20,491 bases of DNA from NCBI GenBank assembly GCA_027079895.1, contig JALWUZ010000287.1, positions 1-20,491 on the forward strand, read 5' to 3'. The DNA is from Anaerolineae bacterium. GTDB taxonomy: Bacteria > Chloroflexota > Anaerolineae > B4-G1. Below are positions 14,811-20,491 of this stretch, piece after piece. Both the position numbers and the translations under genes were made by a program. Under the pieces are notes generated by a model, which made no database searches, had not been told where the DNA came from, and worked only from the letters and a program-made list of their open reading frames with translations. The first letter of the stretch is position 1. The number at the start of each line of letters is the position of its first letter.

Positions 14811-15242
14811 ATGACACCCGATGTTTTCTGCGACCAACTGAGAAACCACGGACGCCGCGTGACCCCCCAGCGGCGGGCTATCATCCAGGTGCTGGCGGAG
14901 ACCGCCGGCACCCACCCCACCGCCGAGCAGATCTTCACCCGCGTGCAGGCCACCATGCCGGACATGTCCCACGCCACCGTCTACAACACCCTGCACGAAC
15001 TGGTCGAAATCGGCTTGCTGCTGGAACTGGGGCTGGGCGTGCGCGAACACCGGTACGACATCAACATCTCCGACCACGCCCACATGGTCTGCCTGGGATG
15101 CGGGCGCGTCGTGGATGTGCCCTGCGATTGCTCCGGCGTGGACATCCCCCCGGAGCAGGCGCAGGGTTTTGTTCTGACCGAGCGGCACCTGGTCTTCCGG
15201 GGCTACTGCCCTGACTGCCTGGCCGCTATGGAGGACGAGTAG
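14811..15242 (+). CDS. perR: Fur-family regulator, PerR-like peroxide sensor
   Basis: A 143-residue metalloregulator. The winged-helix domain (about 1-80) includes RVTPQRRAIIQVL and the recognition region HATVYNTLHELV. The dimerisation domain has two CxxC zinc sites, Cys94/Cys97 and Cys133/Cys136. The regulatory-metal ligands of Bacillus PerR (H37, D85, H91, H93, D104) have plausible counterparts His35, Asp83 (in RYDINISDHAHM), His89, His91 and Asp102, which favours peroxide sensing by metal-catalysed histidine oxidation over iron sensing. It heads a same-strand run of rubredoxin, rubrerythrin, peroxiredoxin and cytochrome bd genes and has a PerR-box-like palindrome on its promoter. The PerR versus Fur choice is inference from these residues and context. 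Confidence 0.88.
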   Translation: MTPDVFCDQLRNHGRRVTPQRRAIIQVLAETAGTHPTAEQIFTRVQATMPDMSHATVYNTLHELVEIGLLLELGLGVREHRYDINISDHAHMVCLGCGRVVDVPCDCSGVDIPPEQAQGFVLTERHLVFRGYCPDCLAAMEDE

Positions 15243-15271
15243 CCATCAGAGACACGAAAGGAGTTCAACAA

Positions 15272-15433
15272 ATGGGAAAATGGGAATGCATCGCCTGCGG
15301 TTACGTCTATGACCCCGATGTCGGCGACCCGGACAGCGGTATCGAGCCCGGCACGCCCTTTGAGGATCTGCCCGACGACTGGGTCTGCCCGGTCTGCGGC
15401 GCGGACAAGAGTATGTTCGAGAAGGTGCCCTAG
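15272..15433 (+). CDS. Rubredoxin
   Basis: A 53-residue one-iron electron carrier of the cytoplasm. Both iron-binding knuckles are present, CIAC (Cys6, Cys9) and CPVC (Cys39, Cys42). The conserved YVYDPDVGDPDSGIEPGT and the FEDLPDDWVCP turn are also visible. The length is typical. An SD GAAAGGAG lies 8 nt before the ATG, and the stop codon is immediately followed by the ATG of the flavoprotein (TAG then ATG). Its likely electron donor is that flavoprotein and its likely acceptors are the rubrerythrins. Whether it also reduces the selenoperoxiredoxin is open. Confidence 0.97.
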   Translation: MGKWECIACGYVYDPDVGDPDSGIEPGTPFEDLPDDWVCPVCGADKSMFEKVP

Positions 15434-16642
15434 ATGAAACATCTCATCATCGGCAACGGCGTCGCCGGGGTCACGGCAGCGCAGGCCATCGTGCGGGCCG
15501 ACCCGGCGGCCGAGGTACACATCTTCGGCGCGGAGCCGTACCCCTACTACCGCCGCCCCCGGCTGTGGGAGTACATCGCCGGGGAGGTGGAGCAGGAGGC
15601 TCTCTACTTCCGCCCCGCCGCGTGGTACGCCGAGCAGGGCATCGCTCTGCACCTGGGCACTCCCGTCGTCGGTCTGGACCCCGCCGGGCACCGCATCACC
15701 CTGGCCGACGGCGCGGAGGTGGAATACGACCGCCTGCTGCTCGCCACCGGCAGCCGTCCCTTCGTCCCCCCCTGCGAGGGCACCGACAAGCAGGGGGTTT
15801 TCACTCTGCGGACGCTGGACGACGCTCAGGCGATCCGGGAGTACGCCGGACAGGTCGCCACCGCCATCATCATCGGCGGGGGGCTGCTGGGGCTGGAGAC
15901 CGCCCGCGCCCTGCGTTCCGCCGGCCTGTCCGTGACGGTGGTCGAGTTCGCCCACCACCTGCTCACACGCCAGTTGGACGCCGAGGGGGGAGAGGTGCTC
16001 CAGGCCATCCTCGAAGGCCAGGGACTCCACATCATCACCCAGGGGGCGACCGTCGCCGTCCTGGGGGACGAGCGGGCCAGCGGCATCCGCCTGAAAGACG
16101 GGCGCGAGGTCGCCGGGGAGTTGGTGCTCTTCTCCACCGGCATCCGCAGCGAAGTCGCCCTGGCGCGGGAGGCCGGGCTGACGGTCGAGCGGGGCGTCGT
16201 CGTGGACCGTCACCTGCGCACCAGCGCGGAGGATGTCTACGCCGCCGGAGACGTGGCCGAGTTCGAGGGCCGGGTCTACGGCATCATCCCCGCCGCCCTG
16301 GAACAGGCGCAGGCGGCGGCGGCCAACATGGTCGCGCCGGGCAGCCAGGAGTACAGCGGGACGCTCGTCTCCACCACCCTCAAGGTCGTCGGGGCGGAAC
16401 TGGCCTCGCTGGGGGAGTGCGTCGTGGCGGCGGAGGGAGACGCGGTGTTACGGCGGGCGGACCCGGCGGCAGGCCGCTACCGCAAATTCGTCCTCCGCGA
16501 CGGGCACCTGGTGGGGGCGATCCTGCTCAACGAGAAGCGGAACATCCTGCCGGTCAAGCGGCTGATCGAGCGCGGCGCAGACCTTTCCGCTTACGCCGAC
16601 CGTCTGCTGGAGGACGACTTCGACTTCAGGGCCATCGTTTGA
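15434..16642 (+). CDS. NAD(P)/FAD-dependent oxidoreductase, NADH:rubredoxin reductase-like
   Basis: A 402-residue flavoprotein of the pyridine nucleotide-disulphide reductase fold without a redox-active disulphide. The FAD-binding N-terminus is HLIIGNGVAGVTAAQ (3-17), followed by YYRRPRLWEYIAG. The NAD(P) motif is IIIGGGLLGLETARAL (145-160). The second FAD motif is TSAEDVYAAGDVAEF (263-277). The C-terminal domain (about 305-402) includes the GAILLNEKRN strand. This is the layout of NADH:rubredoxin oxidoreductases and nitrite-reductase-type FAD subunits. Being directly abutted to rubredoxin, and followed by rubrerythrin, makes electron delivery from NAD(P)H to rubredoxin the best reading. Confidence 0.9.
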   Translation: MKHLIIGNGVAGVTAAQAIVRADPAAEVHIFGAEPYPYYRRPRLWEYIAGEVEQEALYFRPAAWYAEQGIALHLGTPVVGLDPAGHRITLADGAEVEYDRLLLATGSRPFVPPCEGTDKQGVFTLRTLDDAQAIREYAGQVATAIIIGGGLLGLETARALRSAGLSVTVVEFAHHLLTRQLDAEGGEVLQAILEGQGLHIITQGATVAVLGDERASGIRLKDGREVAGELVLFSTGIRSEVALAREAGLTVERGVVVDRHLRTSAEDVYAAGDVAEFEGRVYGIIPAALEQAQAAAANMVAPGSQEYSGTLVSTTLKVVGAELASLGECVVAAEGDAVLRRADPAAGRYRKFVLRDGHLVGAILLNEKRNILPVKRLIERGADLSAYADRLLEDDFDFRAIV

Positions 16643-16669
16643 GGCCCCAAAAATTCAAAGGAGGCAGCA

Positions 16670-17173
16670 ATGCACAAAATGACCAAAGCCAACCTAGAGG
16701 CCGCTTTCGCCGGTGAAAGTCAGGCTCACATGAAGTACCTCGCCTTCGCCGACCGGGCGGAGAAAGAGGGATTCTCCAACGTCGCGCGGCTGTTCAAGGC
16801 CATCGCCTATGCCGAGCAAGTCCACGCCGTCAACCACCTCAAGGTGCTGGGCGGCCTGTCCCAGACGGCGGACAACTTGGCGACGGCCATCGCCGGGGAG
16901 ACTTACGAGGTGGAGGAGATGTACCCGGCCTTCGTCGCCGTGGCCGAGTTGCAGGGCGAGAACAGCGCGGTCCGCTCCAACAACTGGGCGTTGGAGGCGG
17001 AGAAAATCCACGCCGAGATGTACGGCACGGCCAAAGAAGCGGTCGAGTCCGGCCAGGACGCCGAGTTAGAGACGGTCTACGTCTGCCCCTTCTGCGGCTG
17101 GACCGGCGTCGGCGAGCCGCCGGACGAGTGCCCAATCTGCGGGGCGAAGAAGGAGAAGTTCGTCGCCTTCTGA
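16670..17173 (+). CDS. rbr: Rubrerythrin
   Basis: A 167-residue peroxidase that reduces H2O2 to water with electrons from rubredoxin. The N-terminal ferritin-like four-helix domain (about 1-130) has the diiron ligands: Glu15 in AGESQAH, the EQVH motif (Glu49/His52), a middle Glu near ETYEVEEMYP, and EKIH (Glu111/His114). The C-terminal rubredoxin-like FeS domain (about 135-167) has CPFCG (Cys139, Cys142) and CPICG (Cys154, Cys157). The size and order are those of classical rubrerythrin. The start is preceded by AAAGGAGG. A second rubrerythrin begins at the right end of the window. Confidence 0.95.
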   Translation: MHKMTKANLEAAFAGESQAHMKYLAFADRAEKEGFSNVARLFKAIAYAEQVHAVNHLKVLGGLSQTADNLATAIAGETYEVEEMYPAFVAVAELQGENSAVRSNNWALEAEKIHAEMYGTAKEAVESGQDAELETVYVCPFCGWTGVGEPPDECPICGAKKEKFVAF

Positions 17174-17218
17174 GTCACCGACGCCCGACGCAGTGAGACA
17201 GGAACAAAGGAGGTGCGA

Positions 17219-17236
17219 ATGAAGGATACCCGTTAG
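17219..17236 (+). other. Five-codon mini-ORF with strong ribosome site
   Basis: AAAGGAGGTG (17206-17214 region) is followed by ATG and only five sense codons (MKDTR) before TAG. It could be a leader peptide or the relic of a lost gene. Two more strong ribosome sites follow before the peroxiredoxin core. Confidence 0.3.
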
Positions 17237-17274
17237 AGTTCTAATCCGAGTGAACAGGCTGAAGGAGGTGTGTT

Positions 17275-17973
17275 ATGGCAGAGATGGATTCCTGTGTCCA
17301 GCCCGCGGCAGGGCCTTTAATCGCCGAGACATCCCCTGCGGGGGAAAAATCACCAGAGGAGGAGGTAAAGATGGTAATGGCACGTGTGGGCCAGGAGGCC
17401 CCGGATTTTGAAGCGTCGGCCTACGTTGCCGGCGAGGGGTTCAAGAACATCAAACTTTCCGATTATCGCGGCCAGTGGGTGGTGCTCTGCTTCTACCCCG
17501 GCGATTACACCTTCGTTTGACCGACCGAGTTGGCGGCAGTTGCCGCCAAGTACCCTGAGTTGAAGGAGTTGGGCGTCGAAGTGCTGGCGATGAGCACCGA
17601 CAGCCGCTTCACTCACAAGGTCTGGAACGAGGACGAACTCTCCAAGATGGTAGAGGGTGGCGTGCCCTTCCCGATGCTCTCCGACCAGGGCGGTCGCATT
17701 GGCACGGTGTACGGAGTGTACGATGAGAATGCCGGCGTAGACATCCGCGGTCGCTTCATCATTGACCCCGACGGGGTCATTCAGGCGATGGAGGTGCTCA
17801 CCCCGTCGGTGGGCCGTAACCCAGAGGAGTTGATTCGACAACTCAAGGCATTCCAGCACGTGCGGGCGACCGGCGGCGCGGAGGCGACCCCCTCCGGCTG
17901 GCAACCCGGTGATACGACCCTCAAGCCCGGCCCCGATTTGGTGGGCAAGGTTTGGGAGGTCTGGAAGCCATAA
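17275..17973 (+). CDS. Selenocysteine-containing peroxiredoxin (in-frame UGA at the peroxidatic position)
   Basis: Read through TGA 17518-17520 as selenocysteine, this is a 232-residue AhpC/Prx1-type peroxiredoxin that reduces H2O2 and organic peroxides. The first part ends CFYPGDYTFV and the next residues are PTELAAV, so TGA replaces the Cys of the invariant TFVCPTE (Sec82, with Pro75, Thr79 and Arg158 as the other active-site residues). Homology continues unbroken through MLSDQGGRIGTVYGVYDE and RGRFIIDPDGVIQ. A perfect hairpin follows the UGA as a bacterial SECIS should. The resolving-Cys site near the C-terminus (normally VCP) is Thr205 in EATPSGW, so this is a one-Sec type enzyme. Cys7 and Cys72 are the only cysteines. 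The start is either ATG 17275 or ATG 17371 (Sec then at residue 50, the usual spacing), both with good SDs. A naive gene caller would split the gene. Confidence 0.9.
17518..17520 (+). other. Selenocysteine codon UGA (recoded stop)
   Basis: TGA stands in frame exactly where TFVCPTE has its catalytic Cys. Other genes in the window end with TGA (for example at 4161, 16642 and 17173), so it is an ordinary stop elsewhere and must be recoded here by the local hairpin. Confidence 0.88.
17530..17549 (+). promoter_or_regulatory. Candidate bacterial SECIS hairpin
   Basis: TTGGCGGC (17530-17537) and GCCGCCAA (17542-17549) form a perfect 8-bp stem with the loop AGTT. The loop has a G in its second position and begins 17 nt after the UGA, within the range known for SelB-binding bacterial SECIS elements (roughly 16-37 nt). 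The hairpin lies inside the coding sequence, as is usual in bacteria. Confidence 0.8.
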
Positions 17974-17988
17974 CACGCGGTGATGACC

Positions 17989-18026
17989 GAAGCCGGCTCC
18001 CTGAATCATTGCGGGGAGCCGGCTTC
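17989..18026 (+). terminator. 13-bp hairpin between peroxiredoxin and cydA
   Basis: GAAGCCGGCTCCC (17989-18001) and GGGAGCCGGCTTC (18014-18026) pair perfectly with a 12-nt loop, 15 nt after the peroxiredoxin stop and 23 nt before cydA. No T-run follows. It may be a terminator, a processing site, or a stabiliser of the upstream mRNA. Confidence 0.55.
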
Positions 18027-18049
18027 TCAACAATCACAGGAGGTCGCTT

Positions 18050-19357
18050 ATGGATCCGGTGACGCTGGCTCGTTTCCAATTCGGCCTGACGATCATCTTC
18101 CACTACCTCTACCCCCCCGTCTCCATCGGGATGGCCTGGCTCATCACTTATATGGCCTGGCGGGCGTGGAAGGGTGACAAGGTCTATGATGAGATGACCC
18201 GCTTCTGGGTCAAGATTCTGGCGATGGTGTTCGCCGTGGGGGTGGCGACCGGCATCACGATGGAGTTCCAGTTCGGCACCAACTGGTCCACCTATTCCCG
18301 TTTCGTCGGCGACATTTTCGGTTCGCCGCTGGCCGCCGAGGGGGTTTTCGCTTTCTTCATGGAGTCGAGTTTCATCGGCGTGCTGATCTTGGGGCGGAAC
18401 AAGGTCTCGAAAGGGTTTTACGCCTTCTCGGCCTTTATGGTCGCGCTCGGCTCCACCTTATCGGCTTTCTGGATTATCGTCGCCAACTCGTGGCAGCAGA
18501 CGCCGACCGCCTACGAGGTGGTGGACGGGGTAGCCCGCTTGACGAACTTCTGGGCCGCCGTCTTCAACCCCTCCACGTTGCCGCGCTTCTTCCACACCAT
18601 CTGCGGCGCACTCCTGACCGGCAGTTTCTTCATCGCCGGGGCCGGCGCGTGGTATCTGTTGCAGGAACGGCACGTGGAGTTCGCCCGCCGCTCGCTCCAG
18701 GTCGGGGTCACGGCCGGGGCGATCTTCTCCTTGCTCATCCTGGGCGTCGGCCACATCCACGCCGTGCAGGTGTACGAGACTCAGCCGGCCAAGATGGCCG
18801 CCTACGAGGCCCTCTTCGAGACCCAGGACGGGGCAGCGATGATCCTCTGGGGCTTCCCCGACGTCGAGAAGCAGAAGGTGTATCTCAACATCGCCGTCCC
18901 CAAACTGCTCAGTCTCCTCATCCACTTCGACCCCAACAGCACCATCACCGGGCTCGACCAGTTCCCGCGCGAGGAGTGGCCGCCCATCTCTGCCGCCTTC
19001 TACCCTTACCACCTGATGACGGGGTTGGGTTTCTTTTTCATCGCCCTGACCTGGTGGGGGCTGCTGATGGGACAGAAGAGGGAGAAAAATCAACTCTTCC
19101 TCAAGGTGATGGTGTACTCCTCCTGGCTGCCGCTGTTGACGATGAACCTCGGCTGGGTGGCCGCCGAGTTCGGACGGCAGCCCTGGGTGGTTTACGGTGA
19201 GCTCAAGACTGCGGACGCCGTCTCCGTCGTCGTCCCGGCTTGGCAGGTGCTCCTCACCATCATCCTGTTCGTCGGCATCTACTCGCTGCTGCTGGGCTTG
19301 CTGCTCTTCCTGTTGAAGCGGGAGTTGGACGAGGGCCCGAAGGAGGTGACGGCATGA
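18050..19357 (+). CDS. cydA: Cytochrome bd quinol oxidase subunit I
   Basis: The 435-residue haem-bearing subunit of cytochrome bd, which oxidises quinol and reduces O2 to water in the membrane. The N-terminus LARFQFGLTIIFHYLYPPVSIG has His18 as the b595/d-site ligand. The helix with GHIHAVQVYETQPAKMAAYEALFET carries the second histidine and the conserved quinol-loop start. GWVAAEFGRQPWVVYGEL is the late signature. It is about 85 residues shorter than the E. coli protein, as expected for a short-Q-loop form. ACAGGAGG precedes the ATG. It overlaps cydB by ATGA. Placement behind peroxide-defence genes suggests O2 scavenging at low oxygen rather than main aerobic respiration. Confidence 0.96.
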   Translation: MDPVTLARFQFGLTIIFHYLYPPVSIGMAWLITYMAWRAWKGDKVYDEMTRFWVKILAMVFAVGVATGITMEFQFGTNWSTYSRFVGDIFGSPLAAEGVFAFFMESSFIGVLILGRNKVSKGFYAFSAFMVALGSTLSAFWIIVANSWQQTPTAYEVVDGVARLTNFWAAVFNPSTLPRFFHTICGALLTGSFFIAGAGAWYLLQERHVEFARRSLQVGVTAGAIFSLLILGVGHIHAVQVYETQPAKMAAYEALFETQDGAAMILWGFPDVEKQKVYLNIAVPKLLSLLIHFDPNSTITGLDQFPREEWPPISAAFYPYHLMTGLGFFFIALTWWGLLMGQKREKNQLFLKVMVYSSWLPLLTMNLGWVAAEFGRQPWVVYGELKTADAVSVVVPAWQVLLTIILFVGIYSLLLGLLLFLLKRELDEGPKEVTA

Positions 19358-20376
19358 GCCACGAATTTCTGCAAAACGTCTGGTACCTGCTCATCGGCGT
19401 GCTGCTGACCGGCTACGCCATCCTGGACGGGTTCGACCTGGGGGTCGGCGTGCTCTACCCCTTCATCGCCAAGACCGACAAGGAGCGGCGGACGCTGCTC
19501 AACGCCATCGGCCCCTTCTGGGACGGCAACGAGGTCTGGCTGCTGACCGGCGGCGGCGCGTTGTTCGCCGCCTTCCCCCACGTCTACGCCACCGTTTTCA
19601 GCGGCTTCTACCTGGCGTTGATGTTGGTGCTCTTCGCCCTCATCGTCCGCGCGGTCTCCTTCGAGTTCCGCAGCAAGGTGGAAAGCGAGCGGTGGCGGAA
19701 CGCCTGGGACTGGGCCTTCTTCGTCACCAGTCTCCTGCCGGCCCTGCTGACCGGCGTGGCGGTGGGGAACGTCATCCGGGGGGTGCCGCTGGACGCCCAG
19801 ATGGAGTTCACCGGCAACTTCTTTACTCTGCTCAACCCCTTCTCGCTCCTCGTCGGACTGACCGGCCTGGCGATGTTCGTCACTCACGGCGCGGTCTACG
19901 TGCTGCTGAAGACGAACGGACAACTCGCCGAGCGGGCCCGTCGGCTCGCCGTCAAGTGGTGGACGACCTGGGTCGTGTTGGCGGTGCTGACCTCCATCGT
20001 GGCCGCCTTCGACGCTCCGGCCCGCTTCGCCGGCAAGTCGCCCGTCGTCTGGCTCCTGCCGCTGCTGACGCTCGTCTTCCTGGCCCTGACGCGGGTCAAC
20101 TTGAATCAGGACAAGCACGGCCCGGCCTTCCTGTTCTCCGCCCTCTCCATCGCCGGGATGATGGCCGTCTTCGGCGCGGGCAACTATCCCTACCTGCTCC
20201 CGGCCCGCAACGTGCCTGAGTACGGCCTGACGATCTTCAACGCCTCGGCCTCCCAGAACACGCTGACGGCGATGCTGGTCATCGCGCTCATCGGCGTGCC
20301 GATCGTGCTGGTCTACACGGCCTACATCTACCACGTGTTCCGGGGCAAGGTGCAAGTTGAGGAAGGCGGTTACTAG
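19354..20376 (+). CDS. cydB: Cytochrome bd quinol oxidase subunit II
   Basis: A 340-residue membrane subunit partnering CydA. The start MSHEFLQNVWYLLIGVLLTGYAILDGFDLGVG is characteristic, followed by NAIGPFWDGNEVWLLTGGGALFAAFP, and about eight or nine hydrophobic helices are visible. Length is close to the usual 340-380. ATG 19354 is chosen over an in-frame upstream start inside cydA because a perfect AAGGAGGTGA lies 5 nt before it and the ATGA overlap is canonical. Its stop shares one base with the GTG of the next gene. No small CydX-like ORF is seen between them. Confidence 0.96.
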   Translation: MSHEFLQNVWYLLIGVLLTGYAILDGFDLGVGVLYPFIAKTDKERRTLLNAIGPFWDGNEVWLLTGGGALFAAFPHVYATVFSGFYLALMLVLFALIVRAVSFEFRSKVESERWRNAWDWAFFVTSLLPALLTGVAVGNVIRGVPLDAQMEFTGNFFTLLNPFSLLVGLTGLAMFVTHGAVYVLLKTNGQLAERARRLAVKWWTTWVVLAVLTSIVAAFDAPARFAGKSPVVWLLPLLTLVFLALTRVNLNQDKHGPAFLFSALSIAGMMAVFGAGNYPYLLPARNVPEYGLTIFNASASQNTLTAMLVIALIGVPIVLVYTAYIYHVFRGKVQVEEGGY

Positions 20377-20491
20377 TGAACGAGAAGACGCGCCACAACG
20401 TCTATCAGGCGTTCGTCGGTGAGGCGAAAGCCTACCACCGGCTGATGGCCTACGCCCGCAAGGCGGATGAGGAAGGGTACGACCAGGTGGC
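20376..20491 (+). CDS. Second rubrerythrin/ferritin-like protein (5' part only)
   Basis: A GTG-started frame overlaps the last base of the cydB stop and runs off the right edge. The visible 38 codons include AFVGEAKAYHRLMAYARKADEEGY, with the GEAKAYHR helix that carries the first diiron glutamate in rubrerythrins. It differs clearly from the rubrerythrin at 16670. The tight overlap puts it in the same operon as cydAB. Whether it has a C-terminal rubredoxin domain cannot be seen. Confidence 0.8.
   Translation, partial: MNEKTRHNVYQAFVGEAKAYHRLMAYARKADEEGYDQV

Noticed and set aside
17518..17520. TGA as a true nonsense mutation or sequencing error splitting a peroxiredoxin pseudogene
   Set aside because: The stop is exactly at the catalytic Cys codon, reading frame and family conservation continue on both sides, and a perfect SECIS-like hairpin follows. 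An error cannot be fully excluded without reads.
17518..17520. A genetic code in which TGA means Trp
   Set aside because: Several clear genes in the window end with TGA at the expected C-terminus, including the ATGA overlaps of the mevalonate and cyd genes, and a Trp at a peroxidatic Cys makes no sense.

Overview
The window is about 20.5 kb of GC-rich bacterial DNA. Three traits together suggest a Chloroflexota-like, thermophilic or anaerobic/microaerophilic bacterium: an archaeal-type mevalonate operon combined with a class II HMG-CoA reductase, an anaerobe-style rubredoxin/rubrerythrin oxygen-defence operon, and AAA-ATPase/nuclease genes of the kind that multiply in such genomes. This placement is inferred from gene content; no rRNA is present to confirm it.

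Left part (1-4171). The edge carries the first codons of a minus-strand IS630-like transposase. It is followed by a frameshifted remnant of an AAA-ATPase/nuclease gene, then an intact paralogue (294-2063). A PhoB-type response regulator and a HAMP histidine kinase follow in one tightly overlapping run. A type I signal peptidase converges from the other strand (4171-4812). It shares a divergent promoter region, with a short degenerate repeat in the middle, with the next gene.

Middle (5002-14681). An ADP-forming acyl-CoA synthetase is followed by a GT-C membrane glycosyltransferase. Next is an operon encoding HMG-CoA reductase, HMG-CoA synthase, a thiolase homologue and a DUF35 zinc-ribbon/OB protein, that is, the upper mevalonate pathway from acetyl-CoA to mevalonate. 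The thiolase homologue has Asp where the nucleophilic Cys is expected. A GC-rich hairpin ends this block. A stand-alone B12-binding-type radical SAM gene follows and ends at a 13-bp hairpin.

Right part (14749-20491). A PerR-like regulator lies under a 34-bp perfect-arm palindrome overlapping its -10 box. Downstream on the same strand are rubredoxin, an NAD(P)H:rubredoxin oxidoreductase-like flavoprotein, rubrerythrin, a peroxiredoxin, cytochrome bd oxidase subunits I and II, and the start of a second rubrerythrin. The peroxiredoxin is the outstanding feature. Its peroxidatic cysteine codon is an in-frame TGA (17518-17520), followed 9 nt later by a perfect 8-bp hairpin of the right size and place for a bacterial SECIS. 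It therefore reads as one selenoprotein gene (17275-17973) and not as two broken ORFs. The module looks like a peroxide-regulated chain: NADH passes electrons through flavoprotein and rubredoxin to rubrerythrin, a selenoperoxidase removes peroxides, and the bd oxidase removes O2.

No rRNA, tRNA or CRISPR array was recognised. Apart from 47-293, no gene-free stretch exceeds about 200 bases.
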